From Candidatus Hermodarchaeota archaeon (GTDB lineage: Archaea > Asgardarchaeota > Hermodarchaeia > Hermodarchaeales > Hermodarchaeaceae): a DNA stretch of 15,862 bases. Positions 1-7,365 of this stretch are shown here, in pieces. The position numbers and the translations under genes are program-made. Position 1 is the stretch's first letter, and every line of letters begins with the position of its first letter. Location: the NCBI GenBank assembly GCA_016840185.1, contig JAEOSV010000278.1, positions 1 to 15,862 of the forward strand. Direction: 5' to 3'. The notes below the pieces were generated by a model, which was not told the origin of the DNA, made no database searches, and worked only from the letters and a program-made list of their open reading frames with translations.

Positions 1-1170
1 CCTTTCCTGTTCTACTTAGGACGAACCTATCTCTCATACAGTCGTAGCGCTCCAGAATTGGACCAACTTCGATTACGCGAAGAATCCCTAAGTGAACAAG
101 TTGCCCAATATCGCGTAAAAGAAGACTACCAGGCTCAACGTCAAGAACAACTTGAAAAGAAGAAAAAGTTAACCAAGGAGGTCGCTCAGCTGTCCAAACA
201 GACCCACGCCCAATTGAAACAGTTTTCACCTTCGGTTCTTGAAGGAATTAAAATTCCGAAGGATTCAGCTTCGCCGGCGTTGTTAGATTCAATTCGAAAT
301 GCTGAGCAAAAACTGTTAGAGCTCAAAGCGAGTGCCAATTCCATTGAAGAACAATTGGAATCCATTAAGGATCAGTTAGCAGGAGTAGCTGAGGCAGAAG
401 ATGATTTAACAAAGAATGAGAAAGAAATTACTGAACTGAATGATGAACTGATTTCCCTGAGTTTTCCTGAGCTACCCGAGGAACTAGGGGTCTATTCAGA
501 TGCCCTTTATGAAAAACTCGACTTGCAGGTCAGGGAGTTGCGTGAAGATAAAGTACGGTTACAAACAAATCGCAAAGCAACCGCTGACCGAATTGAAGAA
601 CTTACTTCCCTGTTGAAAGAGAATAAAGGAGTAGTTCAAGAGTATTCAGAAAAAGAACGTGAAGTAGCTAAGCTAAATGAAAATATCAAAACAGGTCAAC
701 TAATCATCGAGCTGATCCGTGAGGTCGCAGAACGAGGACGTGAGCAGGTTCGACCACGCGTTGTCAATGTTATGGAACGACTTCTTGCCACGATTACCGA
801 TGGAAAATATCGATTTCCCAAGTTAAGTGAAGATTACAGTCTCAAAGTGTATTCTTCTACGGCGGGCGAATATGTTGGAGCTAACTTGTATAGCGGTGGA
901 ACTGAAGATCAGTTTCTTTTAGCGTTGCGGTTAGGCTTTGCTATCGCTCTTCTACCACAAGGTCGAGGAACAGCACCCCAGTTTCTACTACTTGATGAAC
1001 CCTTTGGAGGTTCTGATATTCAACGCCGAGATAATATCATTCGATTGCTCCAGGAAGAACTATCCCGGACGTTCCAACAAATTATTGTAGTGAGTCACCA
1101 GAACGCCGTGTTATCCGCTTCAGAACATCAATATCGGATGGCAAATGGACGCATTATTCATTCCGAGTAA
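1..1170 (+). CDS. Rad50/SMC-like ATPase, C-terminal part (5' end outside window)
   Basis: The reading frame is open from the first base, so the gene starts upstream and only the last 389 residues are visible. The visible part has a long charged heptad-like region (about residues 20-240), typical of a coiled-coil arm returning to the head. The C-terminal half of an ABC-type ATPase head follows. It has the signature SGGTEDQ (from residue 298), Walker B FLLLDEP with D332/E333, a D-loop (GGSD) and the switch His in VVSHQ (residue 366). Walker A and any zinc hook would be in the missing part. The family (Rad50, SbcC, SMC) works on DNA ends or DNA tethering in the cytoplasm. The signature SGGTEDQ is unlike the usual LSGGE of archaeal Rad50, so a Rad50-like paralogue is as likely as true Rad50. 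An mre11 gene upstream would settle this. The stop codon abuts the stop of the converging acetyltransferase gene. Confidence 0.85.
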   Translation, partial: PFLFYLGRTYLSYSRSAPELDQLRLREESLSEQVAQYRVKEDYQAQRQEQLEKKKKLTKEVAQLSKQTHAQLKQFSPSVLEGIKIPKDSASPALLDSIRNAEQKLLELKASANSIEEQLESIKDQLAGVAEAEDDLTKNEKEITELNDELISLSFPELPEELGVYSDALYEKLDLQVRELREDKVRLQTNRKATADRIEELTSLLKENKGVVQEYSEKEREVAKLNENIKTGQLIIELIREVAERGREQVRPRVVNVMERLLATITDGKYRFPKLSEDYSLKVYSSTAGEYVGANLYSGGTEDQFLLALRLGFAIALLPQGRGTAPQFLLLDEPFGGSDIQRRDNIIRLLQEELSRTFQQIIVVSHQNAVLSASEHQYRMANGRIIHSE

Positions 1171-2109
1171 CTATAGACTCAATGACAAGAATGGGCGTTC
1201 TTGCTTTAGTTGATACCCTCTTTCCTTGAAGAAATCATACTGGTCTTGGTGGGAAAAAGCCGATAGCTGGGTTACTCCATTTTTCCAGCTCAAATATTCG
1301 GTGATAGTTAAGACGGATGTGAGGAACTCGAGGTCTTGGGCATTCGTTTCAGCTAGCCAAATGCGTAAAAATGGATAGTCCACGGTTAGAGCTTCTTTCT
1401 CTTCTTTCCGTAAGAGCCAAAGTTGTGGTCGTGGTACCTCAACTGAGAGCATGCTGTATAGATGGTCAGTGTGTCGCAAGTAGCTCCATATGTATTCGGA
1501 AGTATAATTGACTCCAATTTTTGGAACAAAGCCCATGGGAGTATGTTCTCGTTGTCTCCATTGCAACGATATCTGTTTGAAACCTAAGGATGGTGGTTTC
1601 CGGAAAGGTTTCAAAGTCTTAGAAAATTGGGCCTCTTGGTCAATAATTTGGAATTGGTTCGCTTCAAAAAACTGTGTTGCATTTGGATTCTCAGCTGTTG
1701 TAAAGAGCTGCTTAGCACCTTCATTTCTGGCTAGTTCTACTGCATGGGTGACCAACTGTGAACCAATGCCCTGATGACGGAATCCTGGGTGTACAACCAT
1801 CCACGCGATGAAGGCTTGCGGAGGTTTGCTATCTTGGATTTCGAAAAGAAGTTCCAATTCACCCACGAGTAATTCTGCGGTACGTGCTATTAGAATGATG
1901 CCTCCAGCCTCTTCCATGACATCTAAATGCAAGGAAAGGGTTTGGCGATCCAGCCAGGGACCTCCATGTTGCCAGCGTTCCATACGAGAAAGGTGTTGCC
2001 ATTCGTCGGGGTTAACGGTTTCACTTGTTTCAGAATCCTTTCGGTTAAGGGAAACAAGGTCTGGAACATCAGACTTGGGGTTGATTCGCTCAATAGAGAT
2101 ATCCTTCAC
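1171..2109 (-). CDS. Tandem-domain GNAT family N-acetyltransferase
   Basis: A 312-residue protein starting with GTG; a GGTGA lies about 13 nt upstream. The N-terminal half is a GNAT fold. It has a beta strand WMVVHPGF followed by the acetyl-CoA pyrophosphate-binding motif A, RHQGIGSQL (residues 111-119), and then a motif B-like stretch ending in NATQFFEANQF (143-153). The C-terminal half (about 170-312) lacks a clear R/QxxGxG motif but ends in YDFFKERGYQ, which resembles the last helix and strand of a second, degenerate GNAT domain. GNAT enzymes transfer an acetyl group from acetyl-CoA to an amine; the substrate cannot be read from sequence. The gene converges on the Rad50-like gene with no spacer. 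A TATA-like TTTATTTT near 2134-2142 on the minus strand would give a very short or absent leader. Confidence 0.85.
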   Translation of the reverse strand: MKDISIERINPKSDVPDLVSLNRKDSETSETVNPDEWQHLSRMERWQHGGPWLDRQTLSLHLDVMEEAGGIILIARTAELLVGELELLFEIQDSKPPQAFIAWMVVHPGFRHQGIGSQLVTHAVELARNEGAKQLFTTAENPNATQFFEANQFQIIDQEAQFSKTLKPFRKPPSLGFKQISLQWRQREHTPMGFVPKIGVNYTSEYIWSYLRHTDHLYSMLSVEVPRPQLWLLRKEEKEALTVDYPFLRIWLAETNAQDLEFLTSVLTITEYLSWKNGVTQLSAFSHQDQYDFFKERGYQLKQERPFLSLSL

Positions 2110-2241
2110 AGATCTTGTTATTTCACCATGTGAAAATAAACTCTTCTCTATCTTGGTCGATATGTCCTCAAATCAAACCCAAAAGTAGATAATTACTCGA
2201 TTCTATGCTATTGTCGGGTGTAGCCACCGGAGATGCGGATT

Positions 2242-3591
2242 ATGAAATCATCAGAACAAACGATTAATCGATGGAAAAAAGCGTTTCCGCTAGCCGGATT
2301 TAAACCCGCTCTTGGCAAACCATCTGATGAAGAGCATCGACTCGCCCAACAATTTTGCCCCAAACTCTATGCTGACCCCGGTCTAATTGCAGAAGAGAAA
2401 GGGGATTTAGCAAAGAATCTTGGACTCAAAGAATCTGGAGGAACGCTTGCAGCACTCAGAAAACGACTTCGAGGAGACGATTTCGCCGGCATCGCTGACA
2501 CGCTCTTCCTGTTCTGTTTGGGCGAATTTCCACAAAATTTGACTGGGGCAAAACTCGCTGTTTTAGGTGTTGATCTTCCCGAAAGTGATATTCCCTGGGA
2601 CAAAGAAATGCATGGCGTTTTGGACCAAATTCGAGAACGCTTACGCTCTGACTACGCTGATCAATTCCAAGAATATGTTCGTAACCTTTTCACAAGCATC
2701 TTTCCCTCAGAGGATACCCCGACATGTGTGATGAAGTATCGGGTGAGTCGAGATCCTACCGATAAAAACGTGTATTGCATCCAATATTTTGCTTATTGGC
2801 CTATCCAGTTGCTTCCTCGGCATCTGTATGATTATGAACCAGTTTATGTCATTGTTAGGAAGGAAGGGAGAACCTTTGAACCCCTCATCGTAACCTACAA
2901 TGCCGATTACGGAGCTCGACCAATTCTCAAAGGCAAACGTCCAGGTCACATTATTCGGTCCTTTATCAATTGGGATAGCAAGGATTTGCAAATTACACCA
3001 GATGATTTCAATCCCATGGCTGATTACATGACTAAAGCATTTGGTGGCAGCTATCATTATCAGGAAGTTCCCAGCGACCGACGCGTTAGCCATATCGATA
3101 ATCTACAAAGTGCTGATGATCAAATCAGTTTGCATGTTCCCAAGAAATGGCATTCCTACACTCTCACAACCTCTGAAGTACGTCGGGATAACTGGGCACT
3201 CCCATGTAAACTCCAACCCTTGAAAACCCAAGATTTACTTCACATTGAATGGAATGTGCAGAATCCATTCCAAGCTCCGTTTCTTTTCCCAAACATTGGT
3301 AAGAAAAACGCTCTCATGCATTTCCCACTAGATGCGGCAACACTTTGGAAAAATGAAACCTATCGCCGATGGAGTGATTTTGCACTCGTCGAGTTCCACA
3401 TCAAGCATGGACGACCCTCACAAACCGTGTCAAATATGTATGCATACCAAGTCGGACTTTTCATCGATCTCTTTGCAGACATTTCCGGTGAGGGTTTAGG
3501 ACTAAGTATGTGGCCTCTTATCGAAGCTCGAGAACGCGAAATCGAAGAGACCCTCTCATTTATCCAACGAATGCGTAAACCTAAAAAATAA
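2242..3591 (+). CDS. Conserved-looking protein of unknown function, 449 aa
   Basis: I do not recognise this family. A longer frame begins with ATG at 2233, but GGAG at 2229-2232 touches that ATG and is 9 nt from the ATG at 2242, so 2242 is preferred. No signal peptide or membrane helix is visible, so the protein is probably cytoplasmic. The N-terminal 140 residues are helical and charged. The centre (about 165-245) looks beta-rich, with YFAYWPIQLLPRHLYDYEPV and a following NADYGAR. That aromatic/His/Asp-Glu pattern is loosely reminiscent of Vps62- or NPP1-like beta-sandwich proteins, but this is an impression, not an assignment. The C-terminus is helical and ends in a basic tail (RMRKPKK). 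The next gene is on the same strand 84 nt downstream but has its own TATA-like element, so co-transcription is uncertain. Codon use looks like that of the neighbours, so the reading frame is very probably real. Confidence 0.8.
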   Translation: MKSSEQTINRWKKAFPLAGFKPALGKPSDEEHRLAQQFCPKLYADPGLIAEEKGDLAKNLGLKESGGTLAALRKRLRGDDFAGIADTLFLFCLGEFPQNLTGAKLAVLGVDLPESDIPWDKEMHGVLDQIRERLRSDYADQFQEYVRNLFTSIFPSEDTPTCVMKYRVSRDPTDKNVYCIQYFAYWPIQLLPRHLYDYEPVYVIVRKEGRTFEPLIVTYNADYGARPILKGKRPGHIIRSFINWDSKDLQITPDDFNPMADYMTKAFGGSYHYQEVPSDRRVSHIDNLQSADDQISLHVPKKWHSYTLTTSEVRRDNWALPCKLQPLKTQDLLHIEWNVQNPFQAPFLFPNIGKKNALMHFPLDAATLWKNETYRRWSDFALVEFHIKHGRPSQTVSNMYAYQVGLFIDLFADISGEGLGLSMWPLIEAREREIEETLSFIQRMRKPKK

Positions 3592-3633
3592 TCCTACGAG
3601 TGGAACGATTCCAAGTAAGCCAAAGCATCAAAA

Positions 3634-3641
3634 AAATAAAT
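3634..3641 (+). promoter_or_regulatory. Candidate TATA box for the small membrane-protein gene
   Basis: AAATAAAT lies in an A-rich stretch in the short gap after the unknown 449-aa gene. Transcription would start roughly 25 nt downstream, near 3662-3667. This gives a leader of about 10 nt before the ATG at 3676 and argues against the longer GTG start at 3661. Seen by eye only. Confidence 0.35.
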
Positions 3642-3675
3642 TTCGAATACTGACAAGAATGTGGGTGTGTTAGAA

Positions 3676-4131
3676 ATGCTAAGATATCAATCCACGGGCG
3701 ATCCGAGCCCAGAATTAACTACGACTGGGTCAAGTCAACGTTTTTGGTGGGCGCTCGTCATCACATTGATTGTCGTCTTTCTTTTCTGGGGCTTTTTCCA
3801 ACCGCTACCCTTCAATTTAATTCTATGGGGGTTTGCATTGGGGTTCCTCGGAATCTTTGTTATCATTGTTTATCGTGGAACCCGTTCACCAGAAAAACTT
3901 GAATTCGCTGAGGTTCGGAGACTGATAGCTTGTAACAAGTGTGGCGTTGAAACTGAAGGTCCGTTAGAGTCAGGGGATCACATTTTTCGAGAAATTGGTC
4001 CGTGTCCACGAGGTGAGGGAATTCTCTACATCAAAGCCATCTATAGCATTGATGCAAAAGAGCCCCTCAAACGACAGCAACCCATCGAAGACGAATCAGA
4101 ATCAAATACTGAAGGCGAAACTGCTGAGTAA
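3676..4131 (+). CDS. Two-helix membrane protein with cytoplasmic or exposed CxxC knuckle, unknown function
   Basis: A protein of 151 residues. The frame can be opened at GTG 3661, but GGTG at 3664-3667 is 8 nt from the ATG at 3676, which is taken as the start. Residues 24-43 and 46-67 form two strongly hydrophobic helices with a short turn (FFQPLPFN), so this is a membrane hairpin with both ends on the same side. The soluble tail carries C86NKC89, H102 and C110 (GPCPRG), which could bind one zinc ion, and ends in an acidic stretch rich in Glu and Ser. Three cysteines plus a histidine would make an unusual single site; a structural role is more likely than catalysis. No family is recognised. 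The gene follows the 449-aa unknown and converges on the amidohydrolase with a 1-nt gap between stops. Confidence 0.75.
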   Translation: MLRYQSTGDPSPELTTTGSSQRFWWALVITLIVVFLFWGFFQPLPFNLILWGFALGFLGIFVIIVYRGTRSPEKLEFAEVRRLIACNKCGVETEGPLESGDHIFREIGPCPRGEGILYIKAIYSIDAKEPLKRQQPIEDESESNTEGETAE

Positions 4132-4132
4132 C

Positions 4133-5041
4133 TCATTTTCCGCTCATGAGTGTTAAGACGTTTTTCGAAAATATCTGTTCCAACGCATCGTCAGATAATT
4201 TCAGTTCCTTGAAAATCCGCAGCTGTTTTTCAAGAATATCATAGCGAAATCCGCGAGGAAACATCGAACTATCCGTGCCAAAGACAATGCGTTCCGGTCC
4301 ACCTGCTTCGAGGGCTCGTTTCATAACACCCCTCAAATCTGAGGGGTAGGGGATATATCGCATCCAGATGTTAGAGCCTGATGTGTCAACGTAGACGTTG
4401 TCCTGTTGATAGAATAATAAAAGTGTTTCACGAAACATTCCGGCACCCAGATGGGCAATACCGAAATTGACATCAGGAAAATCCCGCGCTGCTGGTTGCA
4501 AATCAAGTGGATTACCATATCGTAAATTCACTCCGGCCCCAATCGAAATTCCGAAATGATGAAGCACAGGAACTTTCAGCTCATCAGCAATTTGATAAAT
4601 CTTGTATGCTTCCTTGTCGTAAGTATGAAAATTATTCAGTACCGGATAAAGTTTGTAACCATGAAAACCCAACTCACGAATAACGTAGCGTGCTTGTTCC
4701 TCAGCTTCTGGTATCAACGGGTTGATGTTTGCATACCCATAAAACCTGTCAGGAAACCGTTTGAGCGCATCACCGAATTCGTCCCATGATTCGGGTCCCA
4801 CCATCATACCGATTTTAATAATTCCATAGCGGTCTAATTCCTTGACCCATCGCTGGGCAAAATCCTCCTCTTGACTTGGTATTTCAACACTTGTCATATC
4901 GGTGCGAGTGCGAATTCGCCGTTGAATGGTTTTAGAACTCACTTGCCATGATTGGAAAGTCGCAAAGGAGAGGTAATGGGAATGACTGTCGATAACCTTC
5001 AAGCCCAACGTTTCATGATAGTTTTCCACTTTCTTTGGCAT
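4133..5041 (-). CDS. Metal-dependent amidohydrolase, TIM-barrel (amidohydrolase 2 type)
   Basis: The frame extends to a TTG at 5074, but a strong GGAGG stands 7 nt before the ATG at 5041, giving 302 residues. The metal-binding set of the amidohydrolase superfamily is intact: HxH at H20/H22 (IDSHSH) after strand 1, H161/H162 (VLHHFG), H197 (GIAHLGAG) and D257 (FGTDSS) after strand 8. Length and the GFHGYKLYP motif fit the group that includes decarboxylases such as ACMSD and related lactone or amide hydrolases. The enzyme should be cytoplasmic and use zinc or another divalent metal. The substrate is not predictable, and the decarboxylase-versus-hydrolase question cannot be answered from this sequence. 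The gene is divergent from the alpha/beta hydrolase, with about 160 bp between starts, so the two could share a regulatory region. Confidence 0.88.
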   Translation of the reverse strand: MPKKVENYHETLGLKVIDSHSHYLSFATFQSWQVSSKTIQRRIRTRTDMTSVEIPSQEEDFAQRWVKELDRYGIIKIGMMVGPESWDEFGDALKRFPDRFYGYANINPLIPEAEEQARYVIRELGFHGYKLYPVLNNFHTYDKEAYKIYQIADELKVPVLHHFGISIGAGVNLRYGNPLDLQPAARDFPDVNFGIAHLGAGMFRETLLLFYQQDNVYVDTSGSNIWMRYIPYPSDLRGVMKRALEAGGPERIVFGTDSSMFPRGFRYDILEKQLRIFKELKLSDDALEQIFSKNVLTLMSGK

Positions 5042-5048
5042 CAGGCGG

Positions 5049-5053
5049 CCTCC
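5049..5053 (-). promoter_or_regulatory. Ribosome binding site that fixes the amidohydrolase start
   Basis: GGAGG on the minus strand, 7 nt before the ATG at 5041. It lies inside the longer TTG-initiated frame, so it argues that the 11 extra N-terminal residues are not translated. Confidence 0.7.
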
Positions 5054-5140
5054 ATTACCCGGTCGTTTTTCCAAACATAAGAATCTGATGCTCTTTCGTA
5101 CTTGAAAACATAGTAGCCTTCCTCGCCTTTAGAACGCAGG

Positions 5141-5148
5141 TTTAAAAG
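5141..5148 (+). promoter_or_regulatory. Candidate TATA box for the alpha/beta hydrolase gene
   Basis: TTTAAAAG lies about 60 nt before the ATG at 5203 in the divergent spacer between the amidohydrolase and hydrolase genes. The preceding bases (CGCAGG) could serve as the BRE. Expected transcription start is near 5170, leaving a leader that contains GGAG at 5187-5190. Confidence 0.4.
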
Positions 5149-5202
5149 GACGAGATAACCTCGAACCCATAGTAACTCATGATTTTGGAGACATGAACTA
5201 GA

Positions 5203-5898
5203 ATGTTCGATTCACAACCCTACCAGGAATCCGAGAAAACCCGAGATCAATCGGTGTCCATCAAGACAGCTAAGCTTTCCCTGGAAGGTGTTCTGACATT
5301 AGCCGAGAAACCAAATCAGCCCGGATTAGTACTCTGTCACCCCCATCCGCTCTATGGAGGAGCGATGGACGATAGCCGTCTCATTGTGATCCAAAATGCT
5401 GCAATTGCCAAGGGCTTCAATACGCTTCGATTCAATTATCGTGGTGTGGGGAAAAGTCAAGGGCAATTTGGTCAAGGCATTGGTGAAATCCAAGATACAA
5501 TCGCAGCTGTCAACTATCTCCGAAGCCATGCCCATACTGATAGTTCACGAATTGCACTTCTTGGTTATAGTTTTGGAGGAAGCATGAGTTTAGCGGCAGC
5601 TATGGACGCCTCTCCTGCTGCCCTTGTCACAATCAGTGCACCCATCCGTCTTCCAGATTCAGACTCTGACCTCGTTAAGGATGCCATCCGATACGTTTCC
5701 TGTCCCACGTATTTGGTTCATGGACAAGATGATGATTCCGTTGCTCTCGTCGAAGCTGAGACCATTTACGCCCTCTTACAAGTTGAAGACAAGTACCTTC
5801 GTGTAATCAAAGGTGCAAATCATTTCTGGACACGTCGGCTGAATCATATCGTCCCAATGATTATTTCGTTTCTCACAGACAAATTACAACATAAATAA
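5203..5898 (+). CDS. Alpha/beta hydrolase of the COG2945 type
   Basis: A protein of 231 residues starting at ATG with GGAG 12 nt upstream; an upstream ATG at 5193 is closed by a stop after one codon. Key features are CHPHPLYGG (residues 45-53, a hallmark of this hydrolase subfamily, forming the oxyanion side), the nucleophile elbow GYSFGG with Ser123, an acidic residue in HGQDDDSV (D176 or D178) and His207 in GANHFW. The catalytic triad is therefore complete. There is no signal peptide, so the enzyme is cytoplasmic. The family hydrolyses esters or related bonds, but the physiological substrate is generally unknown. It is divergently arranged with the amidohydrolase; both could act on small metabolites, but no pathway link is visible. 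It stands as a single transcription unit followed by about 100 bp of AT-rich spacer. Confidence 0.88.
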   Translation: MFDSQPYQESEKTRDQSVSIKTAKLSLEGVLTLAEKPNQPGLVLCHPHPLYGGAMDDSRLIVIQNAAIAKGFNTLRFNYRGVGKSQGQFGQGIGEIQDTIAAVNYLRSHAHTDSSRIALLGYSFGGSMSLAAAMDASPAALVTISAPIRLPDSDSDLVKDAIRYVSCPTYLVHGQDDDSVALVEAETIYALLQVEDKYLRVIKGANHFWTRRLNHIVPMIISFLTDKLQHK

Positions 5899-6001
5899 TC
5901 TATTCGCCCGTCCAATTGGGATTTCTTCCATTTTATGAAAAGTTTGTTAACAATAATGCTTAAGTGCGTGCTTGAGGTGCTTAGTGCGCGAGGTTGCCCA
6001 A

Positions 6002-7345
6002 ATGGTGAAAATTTACGGGAAAACCGCGACTGAAGTTTCCAGTGCGATTCGTAAGGGAGAAGTAACTGTAGATTTAGTTGGTATCGGGAATATGGGTCTC
6101 CCTGTTGCTATCGCCTTTGCCAAGGAAGGGGCGAAAGTTGTTGGAGTTCGAACGAACCAAGCTGCAGTGGATCAAATCAATCAGGGCGAATCTCCACTCA
6201 TTGGTGAACCAAAAATCCCTGAACTTCTCAAAGAAATGGTAAAGGCTGGAAAATTCAGGGCAACGACAGATGGTACATCTGCGGCTAAAGACTCGGACGT
6301 TATTATCCTTCTTGTACCATTATTGGTCAATGCAATCGGTCAGGAAGATTATTCCATCATCCGAAGTGCGGCGGAAGTTGCTGGAAAAGGCTTGGAAAAG
6401 GGTGATTTGGTAATTACTTCCACTACAATGCCTCCCGGTGCAACAGAGCAGGTGATTAAGCCCCTTCTCGAAGCTGCAAGCGGATTAGTGGCTGGAAAGG
6501 ATTTTGGGCTCGCTCATAGCCCTGAGCGTTTAATGGTGGGTCGTGTCGTTCGAAATCTCTACAAGTTTCCCAAAGTTGTTGGAGGAATTGATGAAGCCAG
6601 TACGGAGGCGGCTGCAGGAGTTTATGGCATCTTCGGAGATGTCGTGCAAACCTCCTCGCTACTTGCAGCAGAGTTGGTGAAGGTTGCAGAGGGAACATTC
6701 CGCGATGTCAACATTGGATACGCAAACTTCTTAGCAACACTCTGTGAACCGCTTGGCGTTGATGCTTGGGAAATTATTGCCGCTGCTAATGAAGGTACAG
6801 GTGAACATTGTATGATTCACCGACCCAGTGCAGGCGTTGGCGGGCACTGCATCCCCGTCTACCCATGGTTCCTCATTAATAAGGCCAAAGAATTGGGCAT
6901 CAATCCTGGGTTACTACGCCAGGCCCGTTACATTAATGATAGTATGCCCTTCCACACAGTGGATTTAGTAATTCGGTGCCTTAATGCCCAAAATAAATCC
7001 ATCAAAGGTTCCAAAATCAGTCTACTCGGAGTCTCCTTTAGAGCTGATGTCAAGGAAACACGATTCGCCACAAGCCTCCAAATCCTAAAACAACTTCAAA
7101 GCTACCACCCCACGACCATTCTCGCCCATGATCCATACTTTTCAAAGAAGGAACTCACAAACTTCGGATTCATACCAGCTTCTTTTTCTGAAGCTCTGGA
7201 TGCAGATTGTGTAGTGCTTCTTGCCCCACATACTCAATTTAAAGAAGCAAAGAATAAACTCGAAACCATCGAGCATCGATTAATCGATACCACAAACCTC
7301 CTTCCTCATACAAAATGGAAAGTAGGACGGATTCCTCCTGTATGA
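6002..7345 (+). CDS. Nucleotide-sugar 6-dehydrogenase, UDP-ManNAc dehydrogenase (WecC)-like, with altered active site
   Basis: A 447-residue protein from ATG 6002, preferred over the upstream TTG at 5972 because GAGGT (5990-5994) is 7 nt before it. The overall plan is that of UDP-glucose/GDP-mannose dehydrogenases: a Rossmann domain (GIGNMG, residues 27-32), the TSTTMPPGATE loop, HSPERL with E175, a central helix ELVKVAEGTFRDVNI with K227, the catalytic cysteine C283 in GVGGHCIP, and a C-terminal sugar-binding domain. FRDVNI and GVGGHC match WecC-type enzymes, which oxidise UDP-N-acetylmannosamine to the uronate for surface glycans. Three key positions deviate: R50 replaces the Asp that selects NAD; G231 replaces the Asn of KxxEN; Y287 replaces the Asp four residues after the catalytic Cys. 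The substrate call is therefore tentative. The regulator gene starts 20 nt after its stop, suggesting an operon. Confidence 0.87.
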   Translation: MVKIYGKTATEVSSAIRKGEVTVDLVGIGNMGLPVAIAFAKEGAKVVGVRTNQAAVDQINQGESPLIGEPKIPELLKEMVKAGKFRATTDGTSAAKDSDVIILLVPLLVNAIGQEDYSIIRSAAEVAGKGLEKGDLVITSTTMPPGATEQVIKPLLEAASGLVAGKDFGLAHSPERLMVGRVVRNLYKFPKVVGGIDEASTEAAAGVYGIFGDVVQTSSLLAAELVKVAEGTFRDVNIGYANFLATLCEPLGVDAWEIIAAANEGTGEHCMIHRPSAGVGGHCIPVYPWFLINKAKELGINPGLLRQARYINDSMPFHTVDLVIRCLNAQNKSIKGSKISLLGVSFRADVKETRFATSLQILKQLQSYHPTTILAHDPYFSKKELTNFGFIPASFSEALDADCVVLLAPHTQFKEAKNKLETIEHRLIDTTNLLPHTKWKVGRIPPV

Positions 7346-7365
7346 TTGGAGTGTGGTGATAAACA

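Noticed and set aside
1508..2188. Plus-strand open frames opposite the GNAT gene (1508-1774, 1808-2188, 1927-2133)
   Set aside because: They are antisense to a clear GNAT domain and their translations show no motif or domain; they are shadows of the coding strand.
2707..3093. 128-residue minus-strand open frame inside the 449-aa unknown gene
   Set aside because: Fully antisense to a longer frame with normal protein composition; no ribosome binding site or domain evidence.
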